Under the pieces are notes generated by a model. It was not told the DNA's origin and did no database searches. It saw only the letters and a program-made list of their open reading frames with translations. Of a stretch of 64,000 nt of DNA, positions 13,187 through 25,339 are shown piece after piece. Source of the DNA: Melitaea cinxia (Eukaryota > Arthropoda > Insecta > Lepidoptera > Nymphalidae); contig NC_059395.1 in the NCBI RefSeq assembly GCF_905220565.1, positions 11,511,289 through 11,575,288 on the forward strand, read 5' to 3'. Position 1 is the first letter of the stretch. The number at the start of each line of letters is the position of its first letter. The translations under genes were made by a program, and so were the position numbers.

Positions 13187-13217
<31 letters not shown>
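13187..13217. repeat. (TA)n microsatellite
   Basis: About 15 TA units followed by CATACA. Confidence 0.9.
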
Positions 13218-13220
<3 letters not shown>

Positions 13221-15094
13221 CACTTAATACCACTACTCATGGTTAAATGTATTTATCGCGTGCTTTAGATAAATATAAGCTAATGAAAATATCTCACATT
13301 ATTCAAATAGTAGTAGTTACAAAATTCTATAATATTCAAAACCACTTATACTTGTAAAAATTATATGCTCAGATTGCGCGAGATATTACATATATATATT
13401 GTACGAAATATTTAAATATATAGTAGTAATGTTGATTTTTTTTCTAAAAAGTAATTTAAGTATTCTTATGTAATTCCGTGAATGAATTCGAATAGATTAC
13501 TAGTACACAAAGCTCCTATTCGAGCGATTGCTGCAATCGAGTCGATCGACGTTCGTCCTTGCCGCTTGCGACACCGATAATGCACTGCTAATACGCATCG
13601 TATTAAGAGCTTTAAAATAAAATAAAAACAACCAAAAAATAAGACAGTCCGTTGAAAAAGTGAAAGTAACTAGCTGTTATGTCCTACTGTTGGGTAGAGG
13701 CTATGCACATAGCAAAATGACTTCCGATGTAGATTTTCGTGCAATGTTTTTCTTGGCCGACGTGATCGATTATAGTTGCATTTTAAGACGAAATAATTCT
13801 TAAAAATAATTACCTAGTTAGAAAAATATACTTATATAAATATATATTTGTATAGCTTAGTTTTTATTAGCATTTAAATAAATAAAAATACATGTTTTCA
13901 TTAACCGTGGTGGCAATTTTTTTTCTTGACCTTAACGATATAATTTCGTAATTGGTATATACGTCGAACACGTGAACCGATTGTTAACAAAGATCTAAGT
14001 TACAAGGTCTCGTATTGTAACAAATGTCATTACAGGCTCAATAAAATGTAATAAACGAATTCAATAACAAATGTTATTAAAACAATTATTCATCCGAAAT
14101 TCCTTTGCGCTTGCGCGACGCGAGCAATTTATTTGAAAATATATGACAAGTCCGCATTAATATTTTTTTTTATATTATAATAATTAAATTTTTAATAATT
14201 TAATTTTAATATGCTGTACATTACGAAAAAAAAATGGCTTTTGTAAAGATTAGCATAGGCCTTAAAATAAATATGATGATTGTGTCAATAATTTGTGACA
14301 CGTGTAGAATAATAAAATATTTAAAATACAAATAGGGTATTTTTGACCGACATATTCGATTGATATCTTTGTACTATAATGATAATAGTTGACTTATTAT
14401 AATATGAAAATGTGCTTACAGACATATTTAAAATATAAATGACATGACATACATATATATGTATATAAATATGTATGCTAACGAAATAGTAGTATTTATA
14501 CACTTATATATAGATCAATATCTATATTTTATATAAACGAATACAATTGGATCATATTATCATTCAATCACATATAACAGAAAAAAAAGTTAGCATTTCC
14601 AGTTTTAAAGCTTTGTTAAAAGTAAGAACTTAAGTAGCTACTGCACTGCTAAGTCTAGATTAAGATATTCAATGCACGGCCAGTGCATTTCTCGCTAGTC
14701 TATATTTGCGGTATTTATCTAACAAAATGCCGTAATATCCGTTAGGACTAATTCAATTCACGCACACAAACGTTGCGACGACGGCGCGAGTGTGACGCAC
14801 ACATACGAATATACATATATGTATAAACACCTAGGGCTATCGAATCTTTTAAGTAGTTTTATGCATAACATTACAAAACTTTTTCATTTCAATTTCAAAT
14901 ATTACTTTTGAAACACTATAAGATGAAATAAGAATACCATATTTTGGATTTAAGTATATTAACATGTGAAAAGAGAAAAAACCTTTAAGTCAACTGATTT
15001 GAACCGCGCAGGTAGTCTATATACACATACATAAATCAGTCAACCCTGATATGTTTTAGAATCGTAACACACGTGTACATTGCAACAATGGCGT

Positions 15095-15255
15095 AGAATG
15101 AACTGAGAACGACCTGCCGCGGTGAACCAAGACAGAACTCAGCCAAGGACGCCCGCCTAACGGTCCGCGGGGCGTGCTTTCTGGGAGGAAGATGTCCCGC
15201 TACTTCGACGGGATATAATAGGCGTTAGGCCGCGCTCGAACATTACGCGCGTGCA
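15095..15255. other. CpG-rich patch with short inverted repeats
   Basis: GACGCCCGCCTAACGGTCCG and GGCGTTAGGCCGCGC lie about 70 bases apart and share inverted GCCTAAC; GTCCCGCTACTTCGACGGGA can fold. No coding frame recognised. Confidence 0.25.
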
Positions 15256-16135
15256 TAAAATTGTTTAAGATAATTAAAAAAATATTTTTATTTTTTAACT
15301 TAATCTAAATACAAAAGTAAGCGAACTCCTCCTACTATACCAGTATTACTATAAAAAGTCAATTAGGGTTTTCTATAAAAACGTAAAAATTTAGAAATAT
15401 TTTATGTCAATTATAATTTACATTTATATAAAAATAGAATAATTTTCTACATCAGACGGTCAATATAATCAGCTAGTAGCAACATTATTTATATAATATA
15501 TTCACTATAATGTACCTACTATTGGCAATAAAAATAAAAGTATCCATATACCCTTAGGTCTTTATATTTTTTTTATAAAACAAGAAATATGAGTACGTTA
15601 CTTACTAAATTTATCTATTTCATAATACTTGAGAATAGTAATTTAATTTTACTAATCTTTTTATTAAAAATTAATTTATTTATATAATAATCATAATAAA
15701 ATAATAAAAATTACAAATCCAAAAACTCATAAGTGTGTAGCTAGCTTTACGGTTTACGGGAATCGGGAACTCGAAATTAAAAAAAAGATAGTCCTTCAGG
15801 ACATTGACCCGGTCAAAAGCATGGTTATTGCCGTTGATCGCTCTAAACAGATTGAATACGATTATTAAAAAACAGTATTTAAATACGGGTATTGTAAACT
15901 TAGTTACTTAAAAGTGTATTCATTTTAAAAATCTTATTTATATTTATTAATAAGATAATAATAAGTTCTTCTAATAATAAATGGTTACAAGTTAATAGAT
16001 ATAGGTTCTAGAATAATAATATTGCCATAGGTTTAAATACATTAATAGCTTGAATTACCATATAATAACAGAAGGATAAAAAAATTGCATATAAGTTAAT
16101 GAGAAAATTTACTATACAGCAAGTGTAGTAATTTA

Positions 16136-16185
16136 ATTACCTACTATGCTTACTTTTTTTATAAAAAGTAAGCATAGTAGGTAAT
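16136..16185. repeat. Perfect 23-bp hairpin
   Basis: Arms 16136-16158 (starting ATTACCTACTATGCTTAC) and 16163-16185 are exact complements with a 4-base loop. AT-rich pairing extends outward imperfectly. Confidence 0.8.
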
Positions 16186-16539
16186 CGCGTTATTAAATTA
16201 ATAGCAGCAATCTTGCAGAATTCATATGGAATGTAGAGAATTATACAGAGGCGAAAAGTTTATGTTTTCTCAAACAGCTACCAAAACATCGGTCAGTTAT
16301 GATTGACATGTGTTAAATAAAACGTTATTCTTCAGAAAATCCAATTTTAAGTTCCTTCGTCCGGACATCGACCCAAAAACCTTAGCTTATGTCTCTCTCG
16401 CACGCGTCTATATCGATAGTTTTGTCTCGCAATCACGAAAACCGCTGCTCTGTCTTTATTTTGTTCCATTACGTCCAAGAACAATGACTATTCGTCGATA
16501 GGTGTAACGTTTCTATATCTATTTCCCTCTCGCGACTAT

Positions 16540-16930
16540 AATACGCGGCTTTACGAGTGAGACGAGTATATTTTTCAAAGCAGCTATCAAATGACGAATG
16601 TTTCGGATTCTTATTGGGCCGTCGTGAGCTTAAAGATGGCCACTTGAGGACCGTTTTCTTGGTACGATAACCTAATTTTATTCCATTACGTCGTTACTTG
16701 TTGCGTTTAAATTTCAATAAGGCAACTCCATTAAGATCGAATGTTAGGAGGCAATGCGAGTAAAAAGACAGCGACCTCGCGGCTTGCAAGCACGCTGTCC
16801 CCCCCCCTCCCGTGCCGCGCCGCCTCTTAATCCCCGCACCCCGCGACCGCTAGAATTAACTCTTGCTCGGAAATGTCGAAGGTTTGCCGGACGTCAACTT
16901 ACACGGAACTACCTTCGATTCATGCGTGTT
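16540..16930. other. GC-rich patch, possible promoter or leader exon
   Basis: Includes a C-rich run (GTCCCCCCCCTCCCGTGCCG) and CpG-dense flanks. The 66-codon open frame is rich in Arg/Pro, as expected by chance from such DNA. Confidence 0.25.
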
Positions 16931-17242
16931 TCCAGGTATTATCAATATAATTAATTTGCTCGATTAATTAGTTAACTGGAGCACCTATGAATTGATTGTA
17001 TTTTTTGTTTATCTCTGAACTCTTATGTTAGTTTTTTTTTGTGTTTTATATTAACATAAAAACGTCGTACAACGTTCATAGTAATGATTAGATATTTCGC
17101 ACACATTGATGATGATACTAGCTTTATTTTAACACTGTAAAAGTTTACCATAAAGACCATAAAGCGCGTAGTCCAACTTTGTTAAGTTGGACCGTGCGCG
17201 TTTACACAGTTATCAAAAATGTATCTTGTGTATTATAATATA

Positions 17243-17432
17243 ACTAGCTGACCCCGCAAACGTTGTTTTGCTATATATGTTTTTAGCCCCGTTTATCCCC
17301 CCCCCCCATAACTTAGGGGTATAAAAAATAGATGTTCTTTTCTCAGACCTACCCAATATGCACCCAAGATTTCATGACAATCGGTCAAGCCGTTTCGGAG
17401 TAATGTAAATCACGAATATAAAAATTTCACAA
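17243..17432 (+). repeat. 'ACTAGCTGACCC' repeat
   Basis: ACTAGCTGACCCCGCAAACG, an internal C run, AGATGTTCTTTTCTCAGACC and CAATCGGTCAAGCCGTTTCG. Same family as 26381 and, reversed, 32928. Confidence 0.65.
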
Positions 17433-17506
17433 ACAAAAATATTTGATTGTTATTCTTGGCTGTTAATGTATCGAGTAGCTTCAGCCATTCACGTGATGTA
17501 TTGTAT

Positions 17507-17635
17507 ACTAGCCGTGCCCGCGGCTTCGTCCGCGTGGATTTCAATAAAAACGTTATTATTTTGTTCATTTAGTAAAAAGCGGTTATTTTAATATTACAAA
17601 TAGACACTCCAATTTTATTTATTTGTGTAAATGTA
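17507..17635 (+). repeat. Dispersed repeat, internally deleted copy
   Basis: ACTAGCCGTGCCCGCGGCTT leads directly into TTTAGTAAAAAGCGGTTATT and CAATTTTATTTATTTGTG, the two ends of the 18188-18501 repeat without its middle. Confidence 0.55.
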
Positions 17636-18187
17636 TTATTATAAAACAGTTTGCCGACTATGAACGAATCCTTGTTCCGGGCTTGCTATGCCGATGACAA
17701 TTATACTTTTTGCTCACTGATTTGACTTTGAACTATGTCTTTGTTATGCGGATTTACTATAAAATCCTGTTTAAATTTTTGCACTAACTTATATCTGTAC
17801 CGACAAACTGACCTTAAACGTTTTTTTTGTTAACCAATTTCATGCAATTTTTGAAGAAGCGATTGAGATTGATTTTCTAGGTAAGCATTCATCTTACGGA
17901 TTCCCCATTGCCTGTGTGCTTTCAATGGAATTCTTTTTCGTTGGCGACGTGTCAGCACAAAACTTTATATTTAAACTATAAATGTATCGTGACCATTTTA
18001 TTTAAATATTTATAAGACTATATTTTACAAACAAGTTTTATGCAAATATTTATATGACCTTTGAGTCATATCAAACTAACATGTTTACATTTTTATTTTT
18101 TTACTTAACGAAAATAATAAAACGAAATAATGATAACAGCATTTTAGCATCAGCTACTTAATATCAATCTTTCCAACTACATAATAT

Positions 18188-18501
18188 ACAGCTGTGCCCG
18201 CAATTTTGCGCGGAATTAAAAAAAAACATTTATTGTTCAGTTCGCAGAGTTATATTCTAAAATAAAAATAGCCTAAGCTACTCCTTACTACATCAGCTAC
18301 CTGGCAGTGAAAGTTCCGTCAAGAACGCTCCAGCCGTTTCAGAGATTAGCCGGAACAAACAGATAGATAGACAGACAGAGAGAGACAAAAATTGTAAAAA
18401 ATGTAATTTTGATATATGTACCGTGCATACATCCATATGCATTTAGTAAAAAGCGGTTATTTTAATATTACAAACAGACACTTCAATTTTATTTATTTGT
18501 A
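18188..18501 (+). repeat. Dispersed repeat ('CTGTGCCCGC ... ATTTATTTGTAA' family), plus copy
   Basis: ACAGCTGTGCCCGCAATTTT, CTGGCAGTGAAAGTTCCGTC, a GATAGATAGACAGACAG patch and AAAAAGCGGTTATTTTAATA. It abuts a second repeat at 18502. Confidence 0.6.
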
Positions 18502-18702
18502 ACTAGCTGACCCGGCGGACTTCGTATCGCCTAACAGTCGATTCTTTAATTTTATTAATTTTTTTTTTTAGAATTTTTCTCTCCGTAAGAACCATCCTCG
18601 TACTTCAAGGAATATTTTAAAAAAAGAATAAGCGAAATCGGTCCAACCGTTCTCGAGTTTTGCGCTTAGCAACACATTCAGCGACTCATTTTTATATTAA
18701 AG
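18502..18702 (+). repeat. 'ACTAGCTGACCC' repeat, 'CAGCGACTCATTT' subfamily
   Basis: ACTAGCTGACCCGGCGGACT, AGAACCATCCTCGTACTTCA, CGAAATCGGTCCAACCGTTC and CAGCGACTCATTTTTATATT. Copies are at 39844 and, degraded, 62048. Confidence 0.65.
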
Positions 18703-19593
18703 ACTAACTAATACATAATGTAAGTTATAATAGTTTTAAAGTTTTACTTCTTTAGAATTAATACGTCTTAAATCAGATATATTTAGAATACTTAGTAATA
18801 ATTATAAAACATTCAAAAAACGATATAATATTAATTATTATCGACATAATGTTACCAGTTATATCAATTATTAAATGCTTTATAAAATACACAAAATATC
18901 TAATAATGTTTATATTTTTATAAATATTAATAAAAGATTTTTTGACAAAATTATTTCAAAAAGCTAATGGGTTGTGACATAAATTTAAGTTTAATTTAAT
19001 AATATAAAATACATTCTATAATGGAATGTAAAAACGATGTAACCATAAACCCAAAACAGATAAATACGCTATAACTAATAGGCTCGTATATTAAAATACA
19101 TAAATACATTTGTTTAAAGTTTAATTATTTCAACAAAATTTTAGTTTTAATTCAGAACAAATTCAAATCACAATACTCGTAGAACGGGGATTTTTTAAAT
19201 TCTCTAAAATTACCAAACAAAAGAGAAACATGTTTTAGTCGGAAACGTAACGTTCAATCTTCGTATCGTTCTGAAAATAAATCATAAGTGAAATACCGAC
19301 AGGCATCGTATTTTTACGAGGTTCACTTTAAATCAGATAAGAGATCTTGTCTTGTCTTGCAATCTATCATTTGTGGTCGTCGATCACTTATCACATCTCT
19401 TTTATCGTATAACCATTCTAAATATATAGTTGTACAGTTAATAACTTAATACTGAGTATAAAAGGCGAAACATTTAACAAGCGCTCACATTTATTAATTT
19501 ATTTATTATAAGTATAGATTTTATACTTTATTGTATACCAAAAATTCATTACAAACAAAGCGTAAATATACTTACAGACAGTGAAGTAGAACC

Positions 19594-19612
19594 GTGTGTG
19601 TGTGTGTGTGTG
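19594..19612. repeat. (GT)n microsatellite
   Basis: About nine GT units before a G run. Confidence 0.85.
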
Positions 19613-19845
19613 GGGGCGGACTTATTGCTAATGAACCATTTCTTCTAAACAACCCAGTTTTCCTTATTGTGTACTATAAACGACTTGGTCTTTTTTTGGT
19701 TTTTATTTTTAAAAGAGTTTCCTTGCGGTCTGTGTGCATAAAGTTTTTTTTATACATACATCACTTGCTTTTATCACGTCGTATCAATTGGTTTACCTTT
19801 CTGATTGTTATGACTCTAGGAGTTGAGCAAAATCTATATACACCT

Positions 19846-20327
19846 TTTTTTTACATGAGGAAAATCCATCATGGATACCCAGAGCCATGGATACCATCGT
19901 GTGGGCAGTTGTCCGCCTGGGTGGGGCGAGATGGGGTCGCACTATCTTTCGCCACCTCGCCCCAGCAGTAGGCCCGGACAAAGACTCCGGGCCCCGACAT
20001 AATGGTGGGGTGGCCTCGCTCACAACAAGGTCACCCCTTAGACGTGTGGGGTCATGTCGTCCGGCCGGCCGAAGTCCCTCGACTGTCAGCGGGCGACCCC
20101 GCTATTACGAGGGGAGTGGGAGGAGGTGGGCAAAACGTCTCCTCCTTGTCCCCGCACGTCTGCACCGGAGTGGGTCAGCGGAGACGTCATTCTCCCTGGC
20201 CCGCTCTGCGGCCTCCTTCTGCGTCATTACCTTTTCGCAGAAGGAGACCGCCGCCTGCCACGATCTCTCACTGTCAAGCATGGCTTTTACGACGCTCGGC
20301 AGTGAGATATCTCGTCCGAAATCTTCA
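19846..20327 (-). mobile_element. R1-type LINE, 3' end (5'-truncated)
   Basis: The minus strand from 20327 to the stop at 20105 reads FEDFGRDISLPSVVKAML, then SERSWQAAVSFCEKVMTQKE and AAERARENDV, ending in an Arg-rich RRAGTRRRRF tail. This is the typical C terminus of ORF2 in lepidopteran R1-clade LINEs. A 240-base GC-rich 3' UTR follows, ending in a short A run near 19846. The mariner begins 12 bases from its truncated 5' end. Confidence 0.75.
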
Positions 20328-20339
20328 AATATATACCTA

Positions 20340-21628
20340 GTCCAGCCATAAGTTCTGTTACAAATGAAAATGCATTTTTTTTAAATGAAGTAATGTAATA
20401 TTATTAAATTTATATCTAGATATTTATTAACGTCACAGCAAAAAAAAAATCTATTTGAAATGGCCACCGTTAGCTTTTATACAGGCCTTTAATCTGTTTG
20501 GCCACGAATCTATGGATTTACGCACTGTTTCCAAGGGAAATTTCGCCACTGCTTGCTCCAAAGATTTTTTAAGAGACTCAATGTCGCCGTGTCGGTTAGA
20601 GCAAGCCATGTCCTCTAAAACTGATCATAATTTGAAGTCTCAAGGGTTGAGATCTGGGCTAGATGAGGGCCAGTCTTCAACTCTTATAAAGTCCGGAACT
20701 TAGGAAGTAGAAGTAGTTCGTGCCTTGTGACCAGGTGCAGAGTCCTGCTTTAAAGTCCAGGGTATATTTATAAAAAAAGTGTATTGCTGAGAGGTTTCAC
20801 AACATGATCCAAGACTGTATCTTGATACACTTTGGCTGAAGTTTTCACTCTTTTTTCACAAAAATGTAGTTGTGTGACTCCTTGATAAGACAGGCCCCAC
20901 CATACCATCACTGACGCAGGATAATGACCACATTGTACTTTTCCGACAACTTGAGCAGCTTCTTTAGAACTGTGAGCGTACACTTTATTATTTTGCTTAT
21001 TAAAGTGTTCTTCAATCGTGAAATTTTTTTCATCGGTAATGAGGATATTTCTGTGCCTTTCACCTGCGTATCGCGACAGAAGACGTTTTGATCGATCCAC
21101 TCTCTTTAATTGTAAAGATTGATTTAAGGCATGTCCTGTATATCGGCGATAAGCAGAGGCTTCAGGTCTTGTTTTATAATACGCGACAGAGTCCTAACGA
21201 GAATCTTCATTTCTCGCGATAAGATTTTTTGCTTTCTAATGGGGTTTCGACGAATTCTGGCTAAAGCATTAACAGCCTTTGTAGTTCTAACAATACGCGG
21301 CCGCCCCGATCTTTTCTGGTCTTCGACAGACGAAGTGTTGCTGTATCTGTTGATAGTACGATATACGAACATACGGCTGATACCAAACTTTTGAAGTGTC
21401 TGGAATATGATCGACGGCTCTATACCCACTTTGTGCAAGGCGATCACTGCAATCCTATTTTCTTTAAAACCCCATTCCATATTCTAATTTGATAATGAAC
21501 ACGAAAAAATATGTGAAATGGCGCAAAATCGAAATAAAATTTTTAAAATAATATACGTGTTCCAATTTCAATATAATTAAAAAGTTGAAAAAAGAAAAGT
21601 TTCTATGAAACACTATTTATGGCCAGAC
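20340..21628 (-). mobile_element. mariner-family DNA transposon, decayed, about 1.29 kb
   Basis: TA dinucleotides flank the element (20338-20339, 21629-21630). Imperfect ends start GTCCAGCCATAAG on the left and, reversed, GTCTGGCCATAAA on the right. The minus strand encodes transposase pieces: an N-terminal helix-turn-helix part with KRSGRPR (21124-21480), a middle part with the first catalytic Asp in ILITDEKNF (20768-21100), then QDSAPGHKAR and WPSSSPDLNP carrying the other two Asp, and the C-terminal GGHF end at about 20460. Frameshifts, three internal stops and a short deletion between the second and third Asp make it inactive. Confidence 0.88.
20455..21480 (-). pseudogene. mariner transposase pseudogene
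   Basis: It reads from MEWGFKENRIAVIAL through the KRSGRPR turn region and the DDE/D domain to a GGHFK end, about the normal 340-residue length. Reading continues only by changing frame near 21110 and 20765. Stops replace residues just after ARTTSTS, within SPDLNP-x-DFKL and after KL. The spacing between the second and third Asp is about 29 residues where mariners have 34 or more, so a small deletion has removed part of the core. Confidence 0.85.
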
Positions 21629-21654
21629 TAGTTATAAAATTGTTGAGCCATTGA

Positions 21655-22255
21655 CTCGTTACGAAAACTCAAAAACCGCTACACGCATAAAGATAATATT
21701 TGGCAGGGAAGTAGTTTATAGTTAGTAGACGTCCGTTAAGAACGAATTTTTCGATAGGACTAGATTAAAGGCATCTAAGGGGAGATCCCTTAGATACCTT
21801 TAATCAAGACAAGTTTTACCTTTAATCAAGACAAGTTTGTATGAAAGTCTTTAATTTTTTGTGCTACAAGATTGAAATTTAGCAGAGAAATAGCTAGTAG
21901 TTATTAAATGTCCTCTAAGATCTGATTCACGAGGGTAGCATTAAAGAGGACTAAAAGGCTCTCATGTTTTTAAAATGTTTTTATTTTTTGTGTTTCATCT
22001 TAAATGTTTTCCTAACAAATCGGAAGTACGTGTTTTAGAGGCATGAAATTTTATGTTTAATGTTATTGAAATTACCTCAAAATGGCTTGAGAAGTTTGGA
22101 AGGCTGGTAGGTCTAACACACGAAAGGAGAACCATAGATGTGGTACATGTATAAAGAGGTTCTAAATGGATGTAATATAATGATTATACACAATTTTAGC
22201 CCTTCTTTGTAAATTATCAACGTCTACGCGAGCGAAGCCGCGGGCAACTGTTAGT
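21655..22255 (-). repeat. Degraded dispersed repeat ending GCGAGCGAAGCCGCGGGC
   Basis: Two related internal blocks (GGCAGGGAAGTAGTTTATAG and AGCAGAGAAATAGCTAGTAG, about 175 apart) and the end GCGAGCGAAGCCGCGGGCAA are typical of lepidopteran dispersed repeats. It contains a near-perfect 19-base hairpin at 21763-21805. Confidence 0.45.
21763..21805. repeat. 19-bp hairpin followed by a 21-bp direct repeat
   Basis: GATTAAAGGCATCTAAGGG pairs with CCCTTAGATACCTTTAATC (one mismatch, 5-base loop). ACCTTTAATCAAGACAAG then occurs twice in succession (21796 and 21818). Confidence 0.75.
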
Positions 22256-22621
22256 AATGTGTAAAAATCATTATCAAGCGATACTTTTAGGCTTTATTGG
22301 TTACTAAGAAATTACACTTGTGTGCAGTAAAGACTGCAGTATTTTATGCTGTTAGTAAGTAGAGAAAATATTTGCTTTTTTAAGGCTTATAATTAACGTA
22401 TGAAGTAGGTTTTTAAATACAGTCGAAAGCTAATTATTTGATTAAAATATTTTTGCAAGAGCAGGTGATACACATACATTAGTATATGGAGGTATGATTG
22501 CTTTTTAATGCGAAACAAAATTTAAAAAATTAACAACGAATAATCTCTTGAATATATTTAAATAATAATTTGTTCATTTGTTTCAAACATAACACACATA
22601 CATAATAACTAATACATACAT

Positions 22622-22908
22622 CTAACTGAGGTAGGGCACAGCAGGAATTTCCTGCTCAAAATATGGAGCAGCCCGACTGGGGTAGTACCTCGAACTTACA
22701 GAAGATCACAGCTAAATAATACTGTTTTCAAGCAGTATTGTGTTCTTGTTGGTGAGTAAGGTGACCAGACCTCCTGGGGGGGATTGGGGATTAGATCGGC
22801 AACGCGCTTGCTATGCTTCTGGTGTTGCAGGCGTCTATAAGCTACGGTAATTGCATACCACCAGGTGAGCCGTACGCTTGTTTGCCGACCTAGTGACATG
22901 AAAAAAAA
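22622..22908 (-). repeat. LINE-type 3' repeat ('CTCACCTGATGGTAAG' family), minus copy
   Basis: Reverse of the 12236 copy: GGTAGGGCACAGCAGGAATT at the left and GTGAGCCGTACGCTTGTTTG at the right, flanked by an A run. An open frame across it is chance. Confidence 0.65.
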
Positions 22909-25339
22909 AAAACCATAAAATGAGTTACATTTCGTCAGTCTGCAATATTTTGTTTGACATATTTAATTCAGTAAGAAACCGGACTTGAAACATAAGGGTT
23001 GCCTAATTTAATAACAAATATATAAGATTATTATTAGATGTATTATAGTTTCTATTATTTAAGTAAATAATAGTCAAAGTTATACTAATTGTATTCTGAT
23101 TGATCTGGAAATTTTTGTATGTGGATGAAAAAGAAATTCAGCCAATTAAGTAAGAGAGTATATATATGTTAATGATATGTTTATAAGAAAGTGCAAAAAT
23201 AGCGTGGAATTACAATTTGCAATACAAATTCTAAGCAAAGGCTGGTCTAGTAACGACAGTAAAACAAAACCATTTTTAATATTCAATAAATTTTAATTTT
23301 TACCTTAAAGCAATATTTTAGAAGCTTTATTTTTTTTTTTAGTATAAGAAAATACTTCAACTGTATTTGCCTCGGCCCTAAAATTAATAAAAATAATAAA
23401 TCTATAAATGATATTCAATGCAAAAAATATTATGCAAAATAACAAATAATCGCCAAAATATCTCTATCGTTATTTTCATTTTTCTATGCTAGTGCTCTCT
23501 TTTGCATACAACTTTTACGGATCTAATCATATAACAAAATACCTCTACGTACATTTAGTTATTGGATGGAATCTTTGGAGAAATCAAATCAGTGTTCGAC
23601 TAATTACACCGAAGCAATTTACTGTGTAAGCATATTGTGATTATAACTTTCACGTAACTAACACGGCGGCAACATTAATACGCGGCCGGGCAAGCATATT
23701 TGGCGCAGTCAGACTGTGTAACGATTCAGGCAGACGACGTGTTTCGTAAAACCGATTATGGGTCGAGATTGGTTCCAGCCATATCTAATTTATCGTGATG
23801 CATCAAATTGACTACGACAGAACTGTGTATCAGTATGAATTTCTTTATGAATTATACGTAAAATATGCTTAGAATTAAAAAAAAGTTGTTAAGCCAAGAA
23901 CTATTTTATTATGTAGCTTATTTCAAGTAATGATCATTGTATAAAAACAATTATTATAGTAATACATTACCTTAATACCTGTTTGGACAAATGGTATTTT
24001 ATTATTAAATTTATATTTTAATGAAATTAAGTTCTCAGTTTCATGATATAACCACGAGTCCATTATTACATGATCGTAACTTTTAATAGCGTACATAATA
24101 AATAGACAATTTTATGTAAATCCATATATTTATTAGTGTTCGTTACTAAACAACGGAACTCTAGTGATCATGTATACTAGGATACCATAAATCATGAGAT
24201 ATATTAACTCGAGGTTGCAAATGTTAATATCGAAGCCTTAGTAATGGACGTGTCGTACACAACGTTTCGACCTCGCACGCATCGTATCAACTTGATTTCC
24301 AGGGAAAGCATCGTTATTATATACACGGAATTATCATAATCTACGGTGTTGCTAAAACGCTTAAAGATGCATTAGAAATTCATTATTTCTAGAATGATTT
24401 CTTCTCAGTAAATAATACATTAAAAGTAGTAAATGTAATTAAAATAAAATTCAAATAGATATTATGTACTCTGTGTATTAAAAGAATAGAAACTTAAATT
24501 GTGAGAAGATTTACGAGAGAAATGACGAAAGTATAATAGGTTACTGTGATTTAATTAATATCATTAATTTTGTCATATGTCAGTTATTTTTGAGAGCAAA
24601 ATGCAGAAAATTATAAGATTTTTTAAAAAAAATGTCTAACTTTCAATCAAGCTGTTACAAAAAATCATCGTTAGTACTTCCACACGCGTTTATATCCTAT
24701 CTTACGCCTATTTGTATTAACCTAAAAGACAAGTACCGAGCGTACATACCTAACTGACATACATTTCCACCTGACAAGCATATTAAGCTCACCGGTTCAC
24801 ACTCGTTTATCATGTAGTTTTCACATATAAGAAACGTTTTTAAATTCTGACCTGTCCGTCTTGATTTGCACCAGTTAATAATACTAAATATCAATATTTG
24901 GAGCGTTCGAAGGAAAGTTTATAAATGCAAAGTTTTCACTTTACGCCTGGTGTAATTACCTTCAAAAAAGTTTTAAACCTTCGATTTATATGACATACCG
25001 GTTTCTCAATACCGGCAGTCTTGCATTAATTGTAATTGAACTATATAGCTGTACAGACTTTTTAATGTTATTCGAATAATAATTCATAGCAAGACAGAAT
25101 GCAAGATTTTTAAAGAATATCTCTTCTTTAAAATCTTGCATTCTGTGCATCTTTTAAAATAATGTATTGCATTATTACGATTATTTTGCACAACAACATT
25201 AGGTATTTCTATATGTAGGCACTCGGGATATGCCTTTACTATTTTTTTCCCGTAGCTATAAAAGACCCGTTTATTATGAAGGGCATTATAAAACAGTGGG
25301 TGTAAATGAAGATCTAAAACATTACGCTACAATTCATAA
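22909..25339. other. No gene recognised
   Basis: AT-rich; a CpG-containing patch at about 23640-23770 and a hairpin at 25094. Nothing coding. Confidence 0.5.
25094..25146. repeat. 22-bp hairpin with one bulged base
   Basis: Left arm starts ACAGAATGCAAGATTTT; right arm ends AAAATCTTGCATTCTGT; loop of about 8 bases. One extra T in the left arm. Confidence 0.75.

Larger units (their letters stand above)
12513..17242. other. No gene recognised
   Basis: AT-rich single-copy-looking DNA with a (TA)n tract, a perfect hairpin at 16136 and CpG patches near 13500, 14770, 15100 and 16540. Confidence 0.5.

Noticed and set aside
16754..16954. 66-codon Arg/Pro-rich ORF
   Set aside because: Compositional artefact of a C-rich patch; no homology recognised.
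19594..20351. ORFs of 112-154 codons on the plus strand
   Set aside because: Antisense shadows of the R1 LINE tail, whose true frame is on minus.
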